Shown here one piece after another: positions 35,484 through 44,395 of a stretch of 64,000 bases of DNA. Numbering within the stretch: position 1 is the stretch's first letter; the number at the start of each line of letters is the position of its first letter. A model generated the notes under the pieces. That model worked only from the letters and a program-made list of their open reading frames with translations. It searched no databases and was not told the DNA's origin. This DNA is from Paenibacillus odorifer (GTDB lineage: Bacteria; Bacillota; Bacilli; Paenibacillales; Paenibacillaceae), in contig NZ_CP009428.1 of the NCBI RefSeq assembly GCF_000758725.1, positions 4,464,001 to 4,528,000 of the forward strand, in the 5' to 3' direction. Made by a program: the position numbers and the translations under genes.

Positions 35484-36386
35484 TTATTTCAAATACTCGA
35501 ATAGCTGCTCGTTCATCCGATGAATACCTTCAAGACGCAGACTGTATCCGGTGACATTCTCTCCTTCAATATAGGCATGAAGCAAACCTGCACAACGAAG
35601 ATTAAAAATATGATCATGCACAATCCCCTTCGAGATACCCGCATGCTTAACAATTTCGGTAAACGTCTTACGGCCATCACTAAGGGCTTGGAGGATTTTT
35701 AGCCGGCTTTTTTCACTCAGACTACGGATCGCTCTGTACATAAAAGGGGAGATTTCCTCATTCTCCATCGATATCCACGCCGCATAATGGCAGATCGTTA
35801 ATTCCCCATAGCAATAGATAATATTAGCAGGCTGAAAATGATACTGTGGAATCAGTACGAGCTTCTTAAGCCCATCCGTAGGCATGAAGTAAAATCCGTT
35901 GGTCGTCTTGTTCACGAAATCCGCAGTGTCCAGTTCATTAAGCTCCGTGTTCTTCGAATCCGCATGCTGCTGCAGTTTGCTCAAAATCGCAGGATTGCAT
36001 TGGCTAAAGTACTGGCGGTTCCACTCGGAAAGTAAAAATACTACGCGGTTACGGTAATCCTCCATATGGCTTGGAAATACCTTTACATATTTTGATAAGG
36101 TCTCATATAACTCACCAACCGATAACCGTTCAATCCAGTTCAACACACTGTCTACATCATCCTTAAATGGACAACAGTAAATGAGCAGATTCAACATTTT
36201 CCACTCATTGTTTAGTTCGGTTTCTTTCAGACGGGATAACAGCTCTTCACTGAGCGTGCTTTCAATTTCATTAGCCCACGCTACCCCTAAATCAATCTTC
36301 TTATAGGATTTTTTGCAGAGATAAGTATGTAAGCTGTTCAACAATTCATAAATCGATCCAAATTCAACCTCAACCTTGTATTCCAC
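35484..36386 (-). CDS. ArsR-like winged-helix regulator with large N-terminal domain
   Basis: A 300-residue protein. The last 85 residues form an ArsR-type winged helix: EKSRLKILQALSDGRKTFTE then IVKHAGISKGIVHDHIFNLR. The N-terminal 210 residues are mostly helical with no recognised ligand site; there is no metal-binding CxC motif in the recognition helix. It lies upstream of the oligopeptide operon in the same direction but has its own terminator, so a regulatory link is only suggested. Start ATG at 36386 follows AGGAGG. Confidence 0.75.
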   Translation of the reverse strand: MEYKVEVEFGSIYELLNSLHTYLCKKSYKKIDLGVAWANEIESTLSEELLSRLKETELNNEWKMLNLLIYCCPFKDDVDSVLNWIERLSVGELYETLSKYVKVFPSHMEDYRNRVVFLLSEWNRQYFSQCNPAILSKLQQHADSKNTELNELDTADFVNKTTNGFYFMPTDGLKKLVLIPQYHFQPANIIYCYGELTICHYAAWISMENEEISPFMYRAIRSLSEKSRLKILQALSDGRKTFTEIVKHAGISKGIVHDHIFNLRCAGLLHAYIEGENVTGYSLRLEGIHRMNEQLFEYLK

Positions 36387-36570
36387 AATGATTCCTCCTG
36401 CTAGCGGTTCTTTTCAGTAGTGAGATATTCTCTTAATCTTATTGTATTATCCTGAGAATACGCAAGCTACTCTATAAACGGGAGTGTATAAAAATTCATT
36501 AGCTGCTGTTTCAGCACCGAATTTTCTGCATTGCACGCTGGTTTAGCTGTCATTTCCGCGAGCGTGGGCG

Positions 36571-37700
36571 CTATCGGACACAGCTGAGCTTGTGCTAATA
36601 GCGTCTGCTCGATCCGCTGGCTTCAGCGGGAGATCAGGACTCTGCGCTATCGGACATAGTTGACCTTATTCTAATAGCGTCTGCTCGATCCGCAGGCTTC
36701 AGCGGAAGATCAGGACTCAGCTCTATCGGACTCAGTTGACCTTGTGCTAATAGCGTCTGCTGGGTCCGCAGGCTTCAGCGGGAGATCAGGACTCAGCTCT
36801 ATCGGACTCAGTTGACCTAATTCGCAGTATTATCTCCTTTTCAGCATGCTATCGAACTCCATAGGCACTATGGGCATTAAAAATACCTATTTCGTGCCTA
36901 TTCCAAAGGATTAGCTGCTCTGGTGTCCGAAAATTTACTCAAACGGCTAAATATGTGCAAATAGCGTCTGCTGGGTCCGAAAGCATCAGTGGGAAATTAG
37001 AACTCTGGTCCGAAAGGTTCTACGGAGGATTAGTATCCTACGCTATCGGACACAGTTGACGTTATTCGTAGTATTATCCCATTTTTTGTGTGCGATCGGA
37101 CTCCATAGGCTCTACGGGCATTAAAAATGCCTATTTCGCTCCTATTCCAAAGGAATAGCTGCACTGGGGTCCGAAAATTTGCTCAAACGGCTAAAAATGT
37201 GCAAATAGCGTCTGCTGAGTCCGAAAGCATCAGTGGGGAATTAGGACTCTGGTCAGTAAGCTTCTGCTGAGGATTAGGATCCTACGCTATCGGACACAGT
37301 TGACGTTATTCGCAGTATTATCCCATTTTTTGTGTGCGATCGGACTCCATAGGCGCTATGGGCATTAAAAATGCCTATTTCGTGCCTATTCATAAGGAAT
37401 AGCTGCACTGGGGTCCGAAAATTTACTTAAACGGCTAAATATGTGCAAATAGCGTCTGCTGGGTCCGAAAGCATCAGTGGGAAATTAGAACTCTGGTCCG
37501 AAAGGTTCTACGGAGGATTAGTATCCTACGCTATCGGACACAGTTGACCTTATTCGCAGTATTATCCCCTTTTCAGCATGCTATCGGACTCCATAGGCGC
37601 TATTGGCATAAAAAACGCCAATTTAGTGCCTATTCCACAGGAATAGCTGCGCTGGTGTCCGAAAATTTACTTAAAAGGCTAAAAATATGCAAATAGCGTC
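36571..37700. repeat. Nested 76-bp and 244-bp tandem repeats with CTATCGGAC core (locus B)
   Basis: CTATCGG recurs at 36571, 36647, 36723 and 36799 (period 76) and then at 37043, 37287 and 37531 (period 244), giving three short units, three full long units and a truncated one. The long unit embeds AATAGCGTCTGCTGGGTCCG from the short unit. It contains small hairpins: CCATAG-GCG-CTATGG, GGCATT-AA-AATGCC-like and CTATTCC-AAA-GGAATAG. No open frame runs through. Neither period is a multiple of three except by chance within short stretches. The gap 36387-38047 holds nothing else except the G-rich tract. Confidence 0.92.
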
Positions 37701-37737
37701 AGCTGGGTCCGAAAGGTTCTGCGGATAGGAAAACCAA

Positions 37738-37807
37738 GGGTTACGGGGTTACGGGGTTACGGGGTTACGGCATTTCGGGGTTCCGGGGGTTCCGGGGGTT
37801 ACGGGGG
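37738..37807 (+). repeat. G-rich GGGGTTAC/GGGGGTTCC tract, potential G-quadruplex
   Basis: Eight runs of three to five G are separated by short loops (TTAC, TTCC and one longer). The first part has period 8 (GGGGTTAC) and the second period 9 (GGGGGTTCC). It directly follows the truncated end of the 244-bp repeat array. Confidence 0.85.
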
Positions 37808-38047
37808 TTCCCAGCGTTCCCAGTTTTCAGCTTACCAAAACAAATACTTGAGGTTAGTTAACTCACACTTGCTCATATTCTGCTATAGCCAAGTTGCCCA
37901 CATGGACAAAAATGCAGCTCAGCGATCCACGGGTAACAAGGAAAGCAACATTCAGCCCGAAGAACAATCAATCTGGTTCGTTCCTCGCTTTTTGCAATTC
38001 ATGGTAGTAAAATATAGGCAATAACTAATTAGGAGTGAAGCCATAAG

Positions 38048-38341
38048 ATGCAAATTCAAAATGAAAACGGACGTTTTTTTGTTGCTAATGACGGTAAGGA
38101 CCTTGCCGAAATCACATACAGTTTGGATAAAGAAACCGGGGAATTGGTCATTGACCACACTCGTGTCTCCGAAGAACTGCGCGGGCAAGGTACTGGACAA
38201 GAGCTTGTACGTGCTGTTGTGGACAAGGCTCGGAATGAGAATTTAAAAATTGTACCCGTGTGCTCCTATGCTGCGCATCAATTTGAGAAGTACCCGGAGT
38301 ACAAAGACGTGCTGAGCGGGAATACTGGCGGGAGAGCTTAA
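38048..38341 (+). CDS. Small GNAT acetyltransferase, YjdJ type
   Basis: A 97-residue minimal GNAT protein. The acetyl-CoA loop is seen in VSEELRGQGTGQELVRAVVD (R/Q-x-x-G-x-G/A form). The segment IVPVCSYAAHQFEKYPEYKD is typical of the PF14542 (GNAT_acetyltr_2) group. Substrates are unknown for most members. AGGAG lies before the ATG at 38048. It is monocistronic or weakly linked to the next GNAT gene 82 bp downstream. Confidence 0.9.
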   Translation: MQIQNENGRFFVANDGKDLAEITYSLDKETGELVIDHTRVSEELRGQGTGQELVRAVVDKARNENLKIVPVCSYAAHQFEKYPEYKDVLSGNTGGRA

Positions 38342-38370
38342 AACCTGCTCCCGTTTCCGCGAAGCTTTTT
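38329..38370 (+). terminator. Possible terminator after the small GNAT gene
   Basis: CGGGAG (38329-38334) can pair with CTCCCG (38348-38353), or AGCTT with AAGCT (38362-38366), followed by a T run. The two pairings compete, and the left arms overlap the end of the coding region. Confidence 0.35.
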
Positions 38371-38423
38371 TAGTAACTATGCGAACTTATAATAGTTCAA
38401 ATACACTTTAGGGGGAAACGGGT

Positions 38424-39269
38424 TTGACGTCTGCCGACACTTTTAAGAATATTGAGGAATTGCAACAACGCTGTGAGCAATATGAAGGAATCTCATTAAA
38501 ACTGAATTGGGATATGCTCCGCCAGCCATCAAGCGCAGGTGATACGGAATGGCTTGTGACTTATGAGGACGAATTACTGGTCGGTTTCTTGGGACTCTAT
38601 GGTTTTGGAAGCGATATGGAGGTCTGTGGCATGGTTCGGCCAGGCTACCGTCGACGCGGAATCTTCACCTCTCTGTGGAACCGAGCACAAAACATAATCA
38701 AACGCAATAAAGTCTCTACTCTTCTTCTAAATGCACCCGCCGCTTCTTCATCTGGAACTGCTTTCCTGCAAACCTTGCCTCTACAGTTCAATCACGCTGA
38801 ATATCAAATGAAATGGGATGGCAATTCCATGGTTTCTTCTGATGTTAGCTCAGCAACAGGGACTGTGGTCTTACGGCCAGCTCGTGAAGAAGAGGCACAC
38901 ATTCTGGTCGAACTGGATTGTGGAGGTTTTGATATGAAGACAGAAGATGCTGCCGAGCAGTATGAGTTGCACAAACAGGAAGATATGCAAGAGAATATTA
39001 TGATCGAGATGGACGGCAGGCCTGTTGGGAAAATGCGAGTGTGGACTGAAGATAATGAATCCTGGATCTATGGATTTACAGTCGACAAAAAGCTACGTGG
39101 GCTTGGCATTGGCCGCAGCGCCCTTCTTCAGACCATCGAACGAGAGCGCCAAAATTATAATGGTGTAAATCTGGAGGTCGCACTGGATAATCCCAATGCA
39201 CTTAAGCTGTATGAGAGCTGCGGCTTTGTCATTCAGAATAAACAGGATTATTACCGATTTATCGGCTAA
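38424..39269 (+). CDS. Tandem GNAT acetyltransferase
   Basis: A 281-residue protein with two GNAT folds. The N-terminal one (about 20-130) carries GMVRPGYRRRGIFTSLWNRA. The C-terminal one (about 150-280) carries GFTVDKKLRGLGIGRSALLQ and the terminal ALKLYESCGFVIQNKQDYYR. Both acetyl-CoA loops look usable. Tandem GNAT enzymes acetylate small molecules or peptides; no substrate is indicated. The start is a TTG at 38424 preceded by a GGGGGAAACGGG purine stretch. Confidence 0.85.
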   Translation: MTSADTFKNIEELQQRCEQYEGISLKLNWDMLRQPSSAGDTEWLVTYEDELLVGFLGLYGFGSDMEVCGMVRPGYRRRGIFTSLWNRAQNIIKRNKVSTLLLNAPAASSSGTAFLQTLPLQFNHAEYQMKWDGNSMVSSDVSSATGTVVLRPAREEEAHILVELDCGGFDMKTEDAAEQYELHKQEDMQENIMIEMDGRPVGKMRVWTEDNESWIYGFTVDKKLRGLGIGRSALLQTIERERQNYNGVNLEVALDNPNALKLYESCGFVIQNKQDYYRFIG

Positions 39270-39313
39270 TCCCCCGACCTAACTCTTGAGATTTTAATAA
39301 AGCAGTAACAATA

Positions 39314-39359
39314 AGACCTCCTTACTTGCTGGTGTTCTAACCTGCAGATAAGGAGGTCT
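39314..39359. terminator. Bidirectional terminator between convergent genes
   Basis: A perfect 11-bp stem (39314-39324 with 39349-39359) sits between the GNAT gene and the downstream minus-strand gene, with T/A-rich sequence on both sides. Confidence 0.7.
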
Positions 39360-39366
39360 ATATTTA

Positions 39367-40134
39367 TTATAGTAAATAATTCGCTTCGCCTCTCTCATTT
39401 CTACGATCGCTGCAGCTTAAGGAACCGTCAGCTAACACTTCACGCTCAAGAAATACGGATAACAAACGCACATAATCCAGTGACTCCATAAGCGAGATTG
39501 CCTCTCCAGCAAAGCAGTATTTACGTCCATCCAGCAGCGAGAAAACTTCCACGGTCTCCGCTGGCTCACCATAAGCATGATGGCAAAAAACATTGGCCAT
39601 ATGCATAAATCCAGTGATGATATCCTCATTGCCATTAACCATAAACTTCTGAATGTTCACGCTCCGGCCACTTTTTGAAGAGTTCCAAGCCAGTTGTGTA
39701 ATCATCGATAACTCCAAATTCAACGCTGGAACTGGGACATGCCACTGTTCATATAACATCACTGGAATCTCCTGTAGATGATTGCTTGAAACGATACGCA
39801 TAAGCTCATCAGCTACACTCGTTTTGATATCCCAATATTGCAAAAGGGAGGGAAAAGCATCTCCCCTAGGAGGCCACCGTCGCTCTAACAGAAATTGTAT
39901 AGGTGTCTCTCTCCGCACTTCCGGCAGCAGACTATAGAAGTCATTAAGCGTATGCCCCACAGCATATTGAACCTGCTGGCGCCAGCGTGGGAGCCCCGTC
40001 GCTGGAGCTCCGCTAGCTAAATTCTCAGTCCCGCCCAGCATAATATGCTCCATGCGATAATCGTGCAGCCGTTTATACGGAGGGGTATGTACAGCCCTTG
40101 CTTTGTTAAACCAACTTCCCACTGGCCCCCCCAT
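39367..40134 (-). CDS. Hypothetical protein downstream of flavodoxin
   Basis: A 255-residue protein that I do not recognise. It is soluble, with no signal peptide or repeats. A stretch VRRETPIQFLLERRWPPRGD and a helix-rich C-terminal half with ANVFCHHAYGEPAETVEVFS (one Cys, two His) are its most distinctive parts. It starts 1 bp after the flavodoxin stop codon and shares that gene's Fur-box promoter, so it may act in iron-limited metabolism. The ATG at 40134 has no clear ribosome site; an internal ATG at 40041 follows GGAG and could be the real start. Confidence 0.65.
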   Translation of the reverse strand: MGGPVGSWFNKARAVHTPPYKRLHDYRMEHIMLGGTENLASGAPATGLPRWRQQVQYAVGHTLNDFYSLLPEVRRETPIQFLLERRWPPRGDAFPSLLQYWDIKTSVADELMRIVSSNHLQEIPVMLYEQWHVPVPALNLELSMITQLAWNSSKSGRSVNIQKFMVNGNEDIITGFMHMANVFCHHAYGEPAETVEVFSLLDGRKYCFAGEAISLMESLDYVRLLSVFLEREVLADGSLSCSDRRNERGEANYLL

Positions 40135-40135
40135 C

Positions 40136-40588
40136 TTAGGTTACCGCCATACAGGCTTCGATGAATTGACGTCCGAATTGACGGCAGGCTTCTTTTTCTA
40201 CAGCATTAGGGCCATACTCAATCTTTAGGCTATCTTGCAAAATGACTGCTCCACGCGCCTTTAACTTCTCCTCGATAACATCCACTGCCCCACAATAAAT
40301 GGCGTAGCCTGTATCCCCACTACCAAAAACTGCTGACTTCATGGCAGTCAAATCAAGTTCATCCATCTCCTCATAGAAATCAAGAGATTCATCGGGCAAC
40401 TCTCCGTCACCCCAAGTATATGCCCCTAGCAGAACGCCTTCATATGATTTTATCTCAATCGCATTACATTCAGTGACCGACTTCAAAACAGCCTCACCGC
40501 CTGCTTGGCGTATTCCTTCTACAATCAATTCAGCCATTTCTTCAGTGTTGCCAGTTAAACTAGCATATGCCACAAGCACTTTAGCCAT
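40136..40588 (-). CDS. Flavodoxin
   Basis: A 150-residue short-chain flavodoxin. The FMN phosphate loop is SLTGNTEEMA (from residue 10); later FMN contacts are seen in LLGAYTWGDGELPDE and FGSGDTGYAIYCGAVD. It is an electron carrier that replaces ferredoxin when iron is scarce. A perfect 7-1-7 Fur box upstream supports iron control. The open frame starts at 40615, but ATG 40588 behind GGAGGAACAGGAG gives the canonical MAKVLVAYAS start. It is co-transcribed with the hypothetical gene downstream. Confidence 0.92.
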   Translation of the reverse strand: MAKVLVAYASLTGNTEEMAELIVEGIRQAGGEAVLKSVTECNAIEIKSYEGVLLGAYTWGDGELPDESLDFYEEMDELDLTAMKSAVFGSGDTGYAIYCGAVDVIEEKLKARGAVILQDSLKIEYGPNAVEKEACRQFGRQFIEACMAVT

Positions 40589-40653
40589 AAACTCCTGTTC
40601 CTCCCCTACTAACACCTTAAATTTAAATCATATACGCTTCACCTCATTCTATT

Positions 40654-40668
40654 TGATAATGATTATCA
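40654..40668. promoter_or_regulatory. Perfect Fur box upstream of flavodoxin
   Basis: TGATAATGATTATCA is an exact match to the Bacillus Fur 7-1-7 inverted repeat TGATAATnATTATCA. It lies 66 bp upstream of the flavodoxin ATG and is the only such site in the window that I noticed. Confidence 0.9.
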
Positions 40669-40693
40669 TTGTCAATAAATAAAGTTAAAAAAA

Positions 40694-40731
40694 CGCAAAC
40701 TCCCCGTTATTACACACGGTTGAAGTTTGCG
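40694..40731 (-). terminator. Terminator of the AraC-VOC operon
   Basis: CGCAAACT (40694-40701) pairs with AGTTTGCG (40724-40731), with CCGT and ACGG pairing inside. A long T run follows on the minus strand. Confidence 0.8.
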
Positions 40732-40759
40732 CACCGTCTCATTTTTCTTAAAAAGAAGC

Positions 40760-41125
40760 TTAATAAGCACCTTCCAGCAAGGTTATGTGATTCCCATCAG
40801 GATCACGAAAATTCATTTCTTTACCGCCATATTCCATCGTAACAGGTGGCTGACAATCCAGTCCCTTAGCTTTCAACTGCTCGTATGTCTCATCAAGATT
40901 ATCACAGCCGAATACTAAATTAACAAAACCTGTCGTAAGATTTTCCCACTTTGCAGCATCCCAAATAATAATTCCCGGCTGTTTCTTGTCAAAACCAAGC
41001 TTTGCCCCGTCGAAATTACCGTAGCCTTCGAAAGGCATAGGAATTCCTAGTACCTCCGTATAAAATTTAGCTGACACCGCAGTATCTTTAGTGTAAATGT
41101 TAGTCCCTTCAAAAGACGAAATCAT
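40760..41125 (-). CDS. VOC (glyoxalase/bleomycin resistance) superfamily protein
   Basis: A 121-residue protein with one vicinal-oxygen-chelate unit pair. FEGTNIYTKDTAVSAKFYTE opens the first beta-alpha-beta module, and EYGGKEMNFRDPDGNHITLL closes the second with the usual DPDGN motif. Such proteins bind a metal and a small substrate; the function varies (lyase, dioxygenase, drug sequestration). It lies 85 bp downstream of an AraC regulator in the same direction with a terminator after it, so both are probably one transcript. Confidence 0.88.
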   Translation of the reverse strand: MISSFEGTNIYTKDTAVSAKFYTEVLGIPMPFEGYGNFDGAKLGFDKKQPGIIIWDAAKWENLTTGFVNLVFGCDNLDETYEQLKAKGLDCQPPVTMEYGGKEMNFRDPDGNHITLLEGAY

Positions 41126-41210
41126 AACTTGTCCCCTCTCATTTTCATAATATGTCTCATTTCTTACATGGGTTTAGTCTAACAAGGTTAACACGCTTTG
41201 TATTGCAAAA

Positions 41211-42041
41211 TTACGACATTCTTCGGCCTGCATAGACCAAGGCTTCAAGTGGGGTTCTTCCTGCATATTTTTTGAAATTATTGATAAAATGGGACTGGTG
41301 ACTGTAACCATACGCGAAAATAAGATCCTGCATATTCTTTGTCTGCCCAGGTAAATGACACATCTCCCGCCATACATTCTGAAACCGCACGAGATCTGCT
41401 GTTTTTTTGGGCGATACACCTATATATTCTTGAAAAAGCCGTTCAAGTTGTCGTCTGCTTAAATTAGAACTGGTCTCCAAATCCTCTGCGGTCACAATCC
41501 CTTTTTGTTTAACCATAGTATAGACTGCGTTCATCATCCGATTGTTAGTCCGCCCTCTACGCTCAAGACGACGAAGCAGATAGGCTTCAGCGGCTGCAAT
41601 CCTTTCGTCCATCGAGTTTACTTTCTCCAATAGATGACCAAGCTCTTTTTTAAAAGTGCCAAAATAATGTTCTACATCGACATGTGCATTCAAGACATTC
41701 CGCAGATGATCATCTGCAAAAAAATGAACCGCCCAGAAATGAAACCGGATACCAAAGGTTGAACTCCCCCCTGGCTTTCCGTCTGAAGAGACTTCAAATG
41801 GAGTGTCATTGATACCGGAGAAAAAAGTGTTTGTATTGCCTGATTCTCTATCCAAATCCCAAATAATATCCATACAGGTATCCGGAATTATTGTCTCCGT
41901 CTCAGGTTGTTGTATAGACTCCACATCTACAGAACCCCAAAAACAGCGAATAAACGGCTGCAAGGCATGGCTGGGCAGAAACTCACTAGTGTGGTTGGGT
42001 TTTGCAGTTATAGGGAAATACAGCGGTGAGAGATTGAACAT
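41211..42041 (-). CDS. AraC family transcriptional regulator
   Basis: A 276-residue regulator. The N-terminal domain (about 1-150) has HALQPFIRCFWGSVD and PDTCMDIIWDLD, as in the DUF6597 group. The C-terminal AraC double helix-turn-helix (about 170-270) has VTAEDLETSSNLSRRQLERL, then the second helices ending YSHQSHFINNFKKYAGRTPL. It probably controls itself and the VOC gene. It is divergent from the methyltransferase gene over a 231-bp gap that shows no clear operator. Confidence 0.9.
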   Translation of the reverse strand: MFNLSPLYFPITAKPNHTSEFLPSHALQPFIRCFWGSVDVESIQQPETETIIPDTCMDIIWDLDRESGNTNTFFSGINDTPFEVSSDGKPGGSSTFGIRFHFWAVHFFADDHLRNVLNAHVDVEHYFGTFKKELGHLLEKVNSMDERIAAAEAYLLRRLERRGRTNNRMMNAVYTMVKQKGIVTAEDLETSSNLSRRQLERLFQEYIGVSPKKTADLVRFQNVWREMCHLPGQTKNMQDLIFAYGYSHQSHFINNFKKYAGRTPLEALVYAGRRMS

Positions 42042-42272
42042 AGCTTTAGTTCTCCGATCGTAAATAGGGTAAGAACTCTACTATCTGATCATACACAATC
42101 AAGTCTTGCAGCACCAGTTGAATAGCCGCATAAGCATGGGAATATTATACACCTCATTAGCATTGGACAAAATAATTGGTGAAGCTGGCTGAGGCGTAAT
42201 TTGTTTGTAGCAATCAGGTGAAATGTTGTACAATAAAGGCTAAATGAATTTTTTTGAAGGATGGATTAAATC

Positions 42273-43136
42273 ATGTATATAGCGAGCGATTGGAAAGACT
42301 ATGAAGTAATTGATACAGGCGGTGGAGAGAAGCTCGAACGCTGGGGCGATATTATCTTGCGTCGTCCTGATCCACAGATTATTTGGCCTCTAAATAATGA
42401 GACCGCTAAATGGCGTGATGTGCACGGACATTATCACCGTTCCTCCGCTGGTGGCGGACAATGGGAAATGAAAAAAACCATTCCGGACGATTGGAAGATT
42501 AGCTATGGTAAATTAAAATTCCACTTACGTCCTACAAACTTCAAGCATACAGGACTATTCCCGGAACAAGCAGCCAACTGGAGCTGGATGATGGACAAGA
42601 TTGCAGCGGCTAACCGTCCAATCTCAGTGCTGAATCTTTTTGCTTACACAGGTGGAGCTACTGTGGCAGCGGCGAGTGCCGGTGCGTCTGTCGTTCACGT
42701 AGATGCAGCCAAAGGTATGGTGCAGTGGGCGAAAGAAAACGTTCAGCTGTCTGGTCTTGGAGAACGTCCAGTCCGCTTTATCACGGATGATGTATTCAAG
42801 TTCGTACAACGTGAACAACGCCGCGGAAGTAAATATGATGCGATTATTATGGACCCTCCTTCTTACGGAAGAGGACCTGGTGGAGAAATGTGGAAGCTTG
42901 AATCAAGCTTGTATCCTTTCCTTGAGAGCTGTATGGAGATTATGAGCGACAACCCTTTGTTCATGCTCATTAATTCCTACACCACAGGAATTTCTCCAAC
43001 TGTACTGCGCAACATGTTGTCCATGACCATGGGCAAACGTTATGGCGGAAAGCTTACCTCCGGCGAAATCGGTCTTCCGATCACCTCCTCCGGCATGAAT
43101 CTGCCATGTGGTATCCTGGGTCGCTGGGAGGCGTAA
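42273..43136 (+). CDS. Class I SAM-dependent methyltransferase, RlmI/YwbD-like
   Basis: A 287-residue methyltransferase. SAM-binding motif I is VLNLFAYTGGATVAAASAGA, followed by VVHVDAAKGMVQWAKENV, with the catalytic-region motif DPPSYGRGPGGEMWKLE. The group is related to rRNA cytosine methyltransferases, but the usual PUA domain is missing, so the RNA target is uncertain. It lies 3 bp before a pseudouridine synthase gene, which supports a role in RNA modification. The ATG has a GAAGGATGG ribosome site. Confidence 0.85.
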   Translation: MYIASDWKDYEVIDTGGGEKLERWGDIILRRPDPQIIWPLNNETAKWRDVHGHYHRSSAGGGQWEMKKTIPDDWKISYGKLKFHLRPTNFKHTGLFPEQAANWSWMMDKIAAANRPISVLNLFAYTGGATVAAASAGASVVHVDAAKGMVQWAKENVQLSGLGERPVRFITDDVFKFVQREQRRGSKYDAIIMDPPSYGRGPGGEMWKLESSLYPFLESCMEIMSDNPLFMLINSYTTGISPTVLRNMLSMTMGKRYGGKLTSGEIGLPITSSGMNLPCGILGRWEA

Positions 43137-43139
43137 GCC

Positions 43140-43886
43140 ATGACACAGCATAGTTCCGGCAACAATGAGGCTGTAAGCGGCGGATCACAACGCTTTGAAG
43201 TGTTGTACGAAGACAACCATCTTCTGGGGATTGTAAAACCCGTGAATATTCCTGTTCAGGAGGATGCAACAGGCGATCCTGACCTGCTGAACCTGCTGAA
43301 AGAAGATGTGAAGGAACGTTTCAACAAACCCGGCAACGTCTATATCGGTCTGGTCCACCGTTTGGATCGACCGGTTGGGGGAGCAATGATTTTTGCCAAG
43401 ACTTCCAAAGCGGCTTCAAGACTATCCGAGAGTGTCCGTACTCACGGCTTTCATAAGGTGTATTTAACAGTCGTGCATGGTAAACCGCCAGCCACTCGTG
43501 GCCGTCTTACAGATACGCTGCTTAAAGACGCAAAGAGTAACACCGTCACTGTGGTTCGAAAAGGAACTCCCGGCGGCAAGGAAGCAATTCTGGATTACAC
43601 AGTTCTTGACAGTGCAGAAGGATACAGCCTGCTTAAGATTGATTTACTTACAGGCCGTTCCCACCAAATTCGGGTGCAGCTAAGTTCGATCGGCTGTCCA
43701 TTATACGGTGATCAGAAGTACGGGGCTTCAGTGAACAGACCGGGGCAACAAATTGCGTTATGGTCAGCACTTGTAGGATTCCCTCACCCTGTTACTAAAG
43801 AAGAAGTGGAACTCATCTCTCTGCCCCCACAAACCCATCCTTGGGATCTGTGGCCGCGGGAAACACTAAAAAAAGGGCTGTTCTAA
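43140..43886 (+). CDS. RluA-family pseudouridine synthase
   Basis: A 248-residue enzyme that isomerises uridine in rRNA or tRNA. The catalytic motif VHRLDRPVGGAMIFAKTSKA contains catalytic Asp76, and LLTGRSHQIRVQLSSIGCPL is the second family signature. There is no S4 RNA-binding domain, as in short RluA-type members. It is the second gene of an operon with a methyltransferase, and a very strong terminator follows. The target nucleotide cannot be predicted. Confidence 0.92.
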   Translation: MTQHSSGNNEAVSGGSQRFEVLYEDNHLLGIVKPVNIPVQEDATGDPDLLNLLKEDVKERFNKPGNVYIGLVHRLDRPVGGAMIFAKTSKAASRLSESVRTHGFHKVYLTVVHGKPPATRGRLTDTLLKDAKSNTVTVVRKGTPGGKEAILDYTVLDSAEGYSLLKIDLLTGRSHQIRVQLSSIGCPLYGDQKYGASVNRPGQQIALWSALVGFPHPVTKEEVELISLPPQTHPWDLWPRETLKKGLF

Positions 43887-43925
43887 AGCAGCCGTTTCTA
43901 GGCATTGAAACGATCCCTGTTATTT

Positions 43926-43976
43926 AAAAACGAGGCAGTGATTCTCCGGTTAGTGGAGAATCACTGCCTCGTTTTT
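43926..43976 (+). terminator. Very long terminator after the pseudouridine synthase gene
   Basis: A perfect 22-bp stem (43926-43947 with 43955-43976) encloses a 7-base loop and ends in TTTTT. It reads as a terminator on the minus strand too. Confidence 0.9.
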
Positions 43977-44177
43977 GGTTCTGCGTCTGCTACTTGAACA
44001 GACTATGGGAAGAGGGTCCACGCACGCTGAAGTGTTCTTCCTAGCTCCGCAGGATATGCTTAGTCCGATTATTCCAGCCGGGCATTGAATATCCCTTTGA
44101 GATTAAACATCCTTTCGAGATTAAACATTCCTTCCACCTTCCAGCCTGAACTTAGCTAACGGTCAACCGCTCTGTTT

Positions 44178-44254
44178 AGCAGTGGATCAGCGGTGGATCA
44201 GTAGTGGAACAGCAGTGGTTCAGCAGTGGTTCAGCAGTGGTTCAGCAGTGGATC
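44178..44254. repeat. 11-bp tandem repeat, seven copies
   Basis: Seven copies of AGCAGTGGTTC or close variants lie end to end. They fall in the 708-bp gap between the pseudouridine synthase and MarR genes. The rest of that gap holds the terminator at 43926, the TTGTA-type inverted repeats at 44396-44471 and degenerate CTCTAAATGCTTCTA copies around 44500-44570. Confidence 0.85.
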
Positions 44255-44395
44255 CTAGATGGAATCTGAAATGAAAAGTAAGATAACTGCATTCTATACA
44301 CTTATTCCGAATAAAAAAGCAGTAGATCGGATTTTAAGTGTACTTTTTACAATTAAAAATCAGGGAAACTGCAAAAAGAGAAGTAAATCAAGAAA

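Noticed and set aside
37738..37807. Telomere or plasmid end
   Set aside because: The GGGGTTAC repeats lie inside continuous chromosomal sequence with ordinary genes on both sides.
37952..38200. 82-codon minus-strand frame overlapping the small GNAT gene
   Set aside because: The plus-strand GNAT frame has a ribosome site and a family match; the antisense frame has neither.
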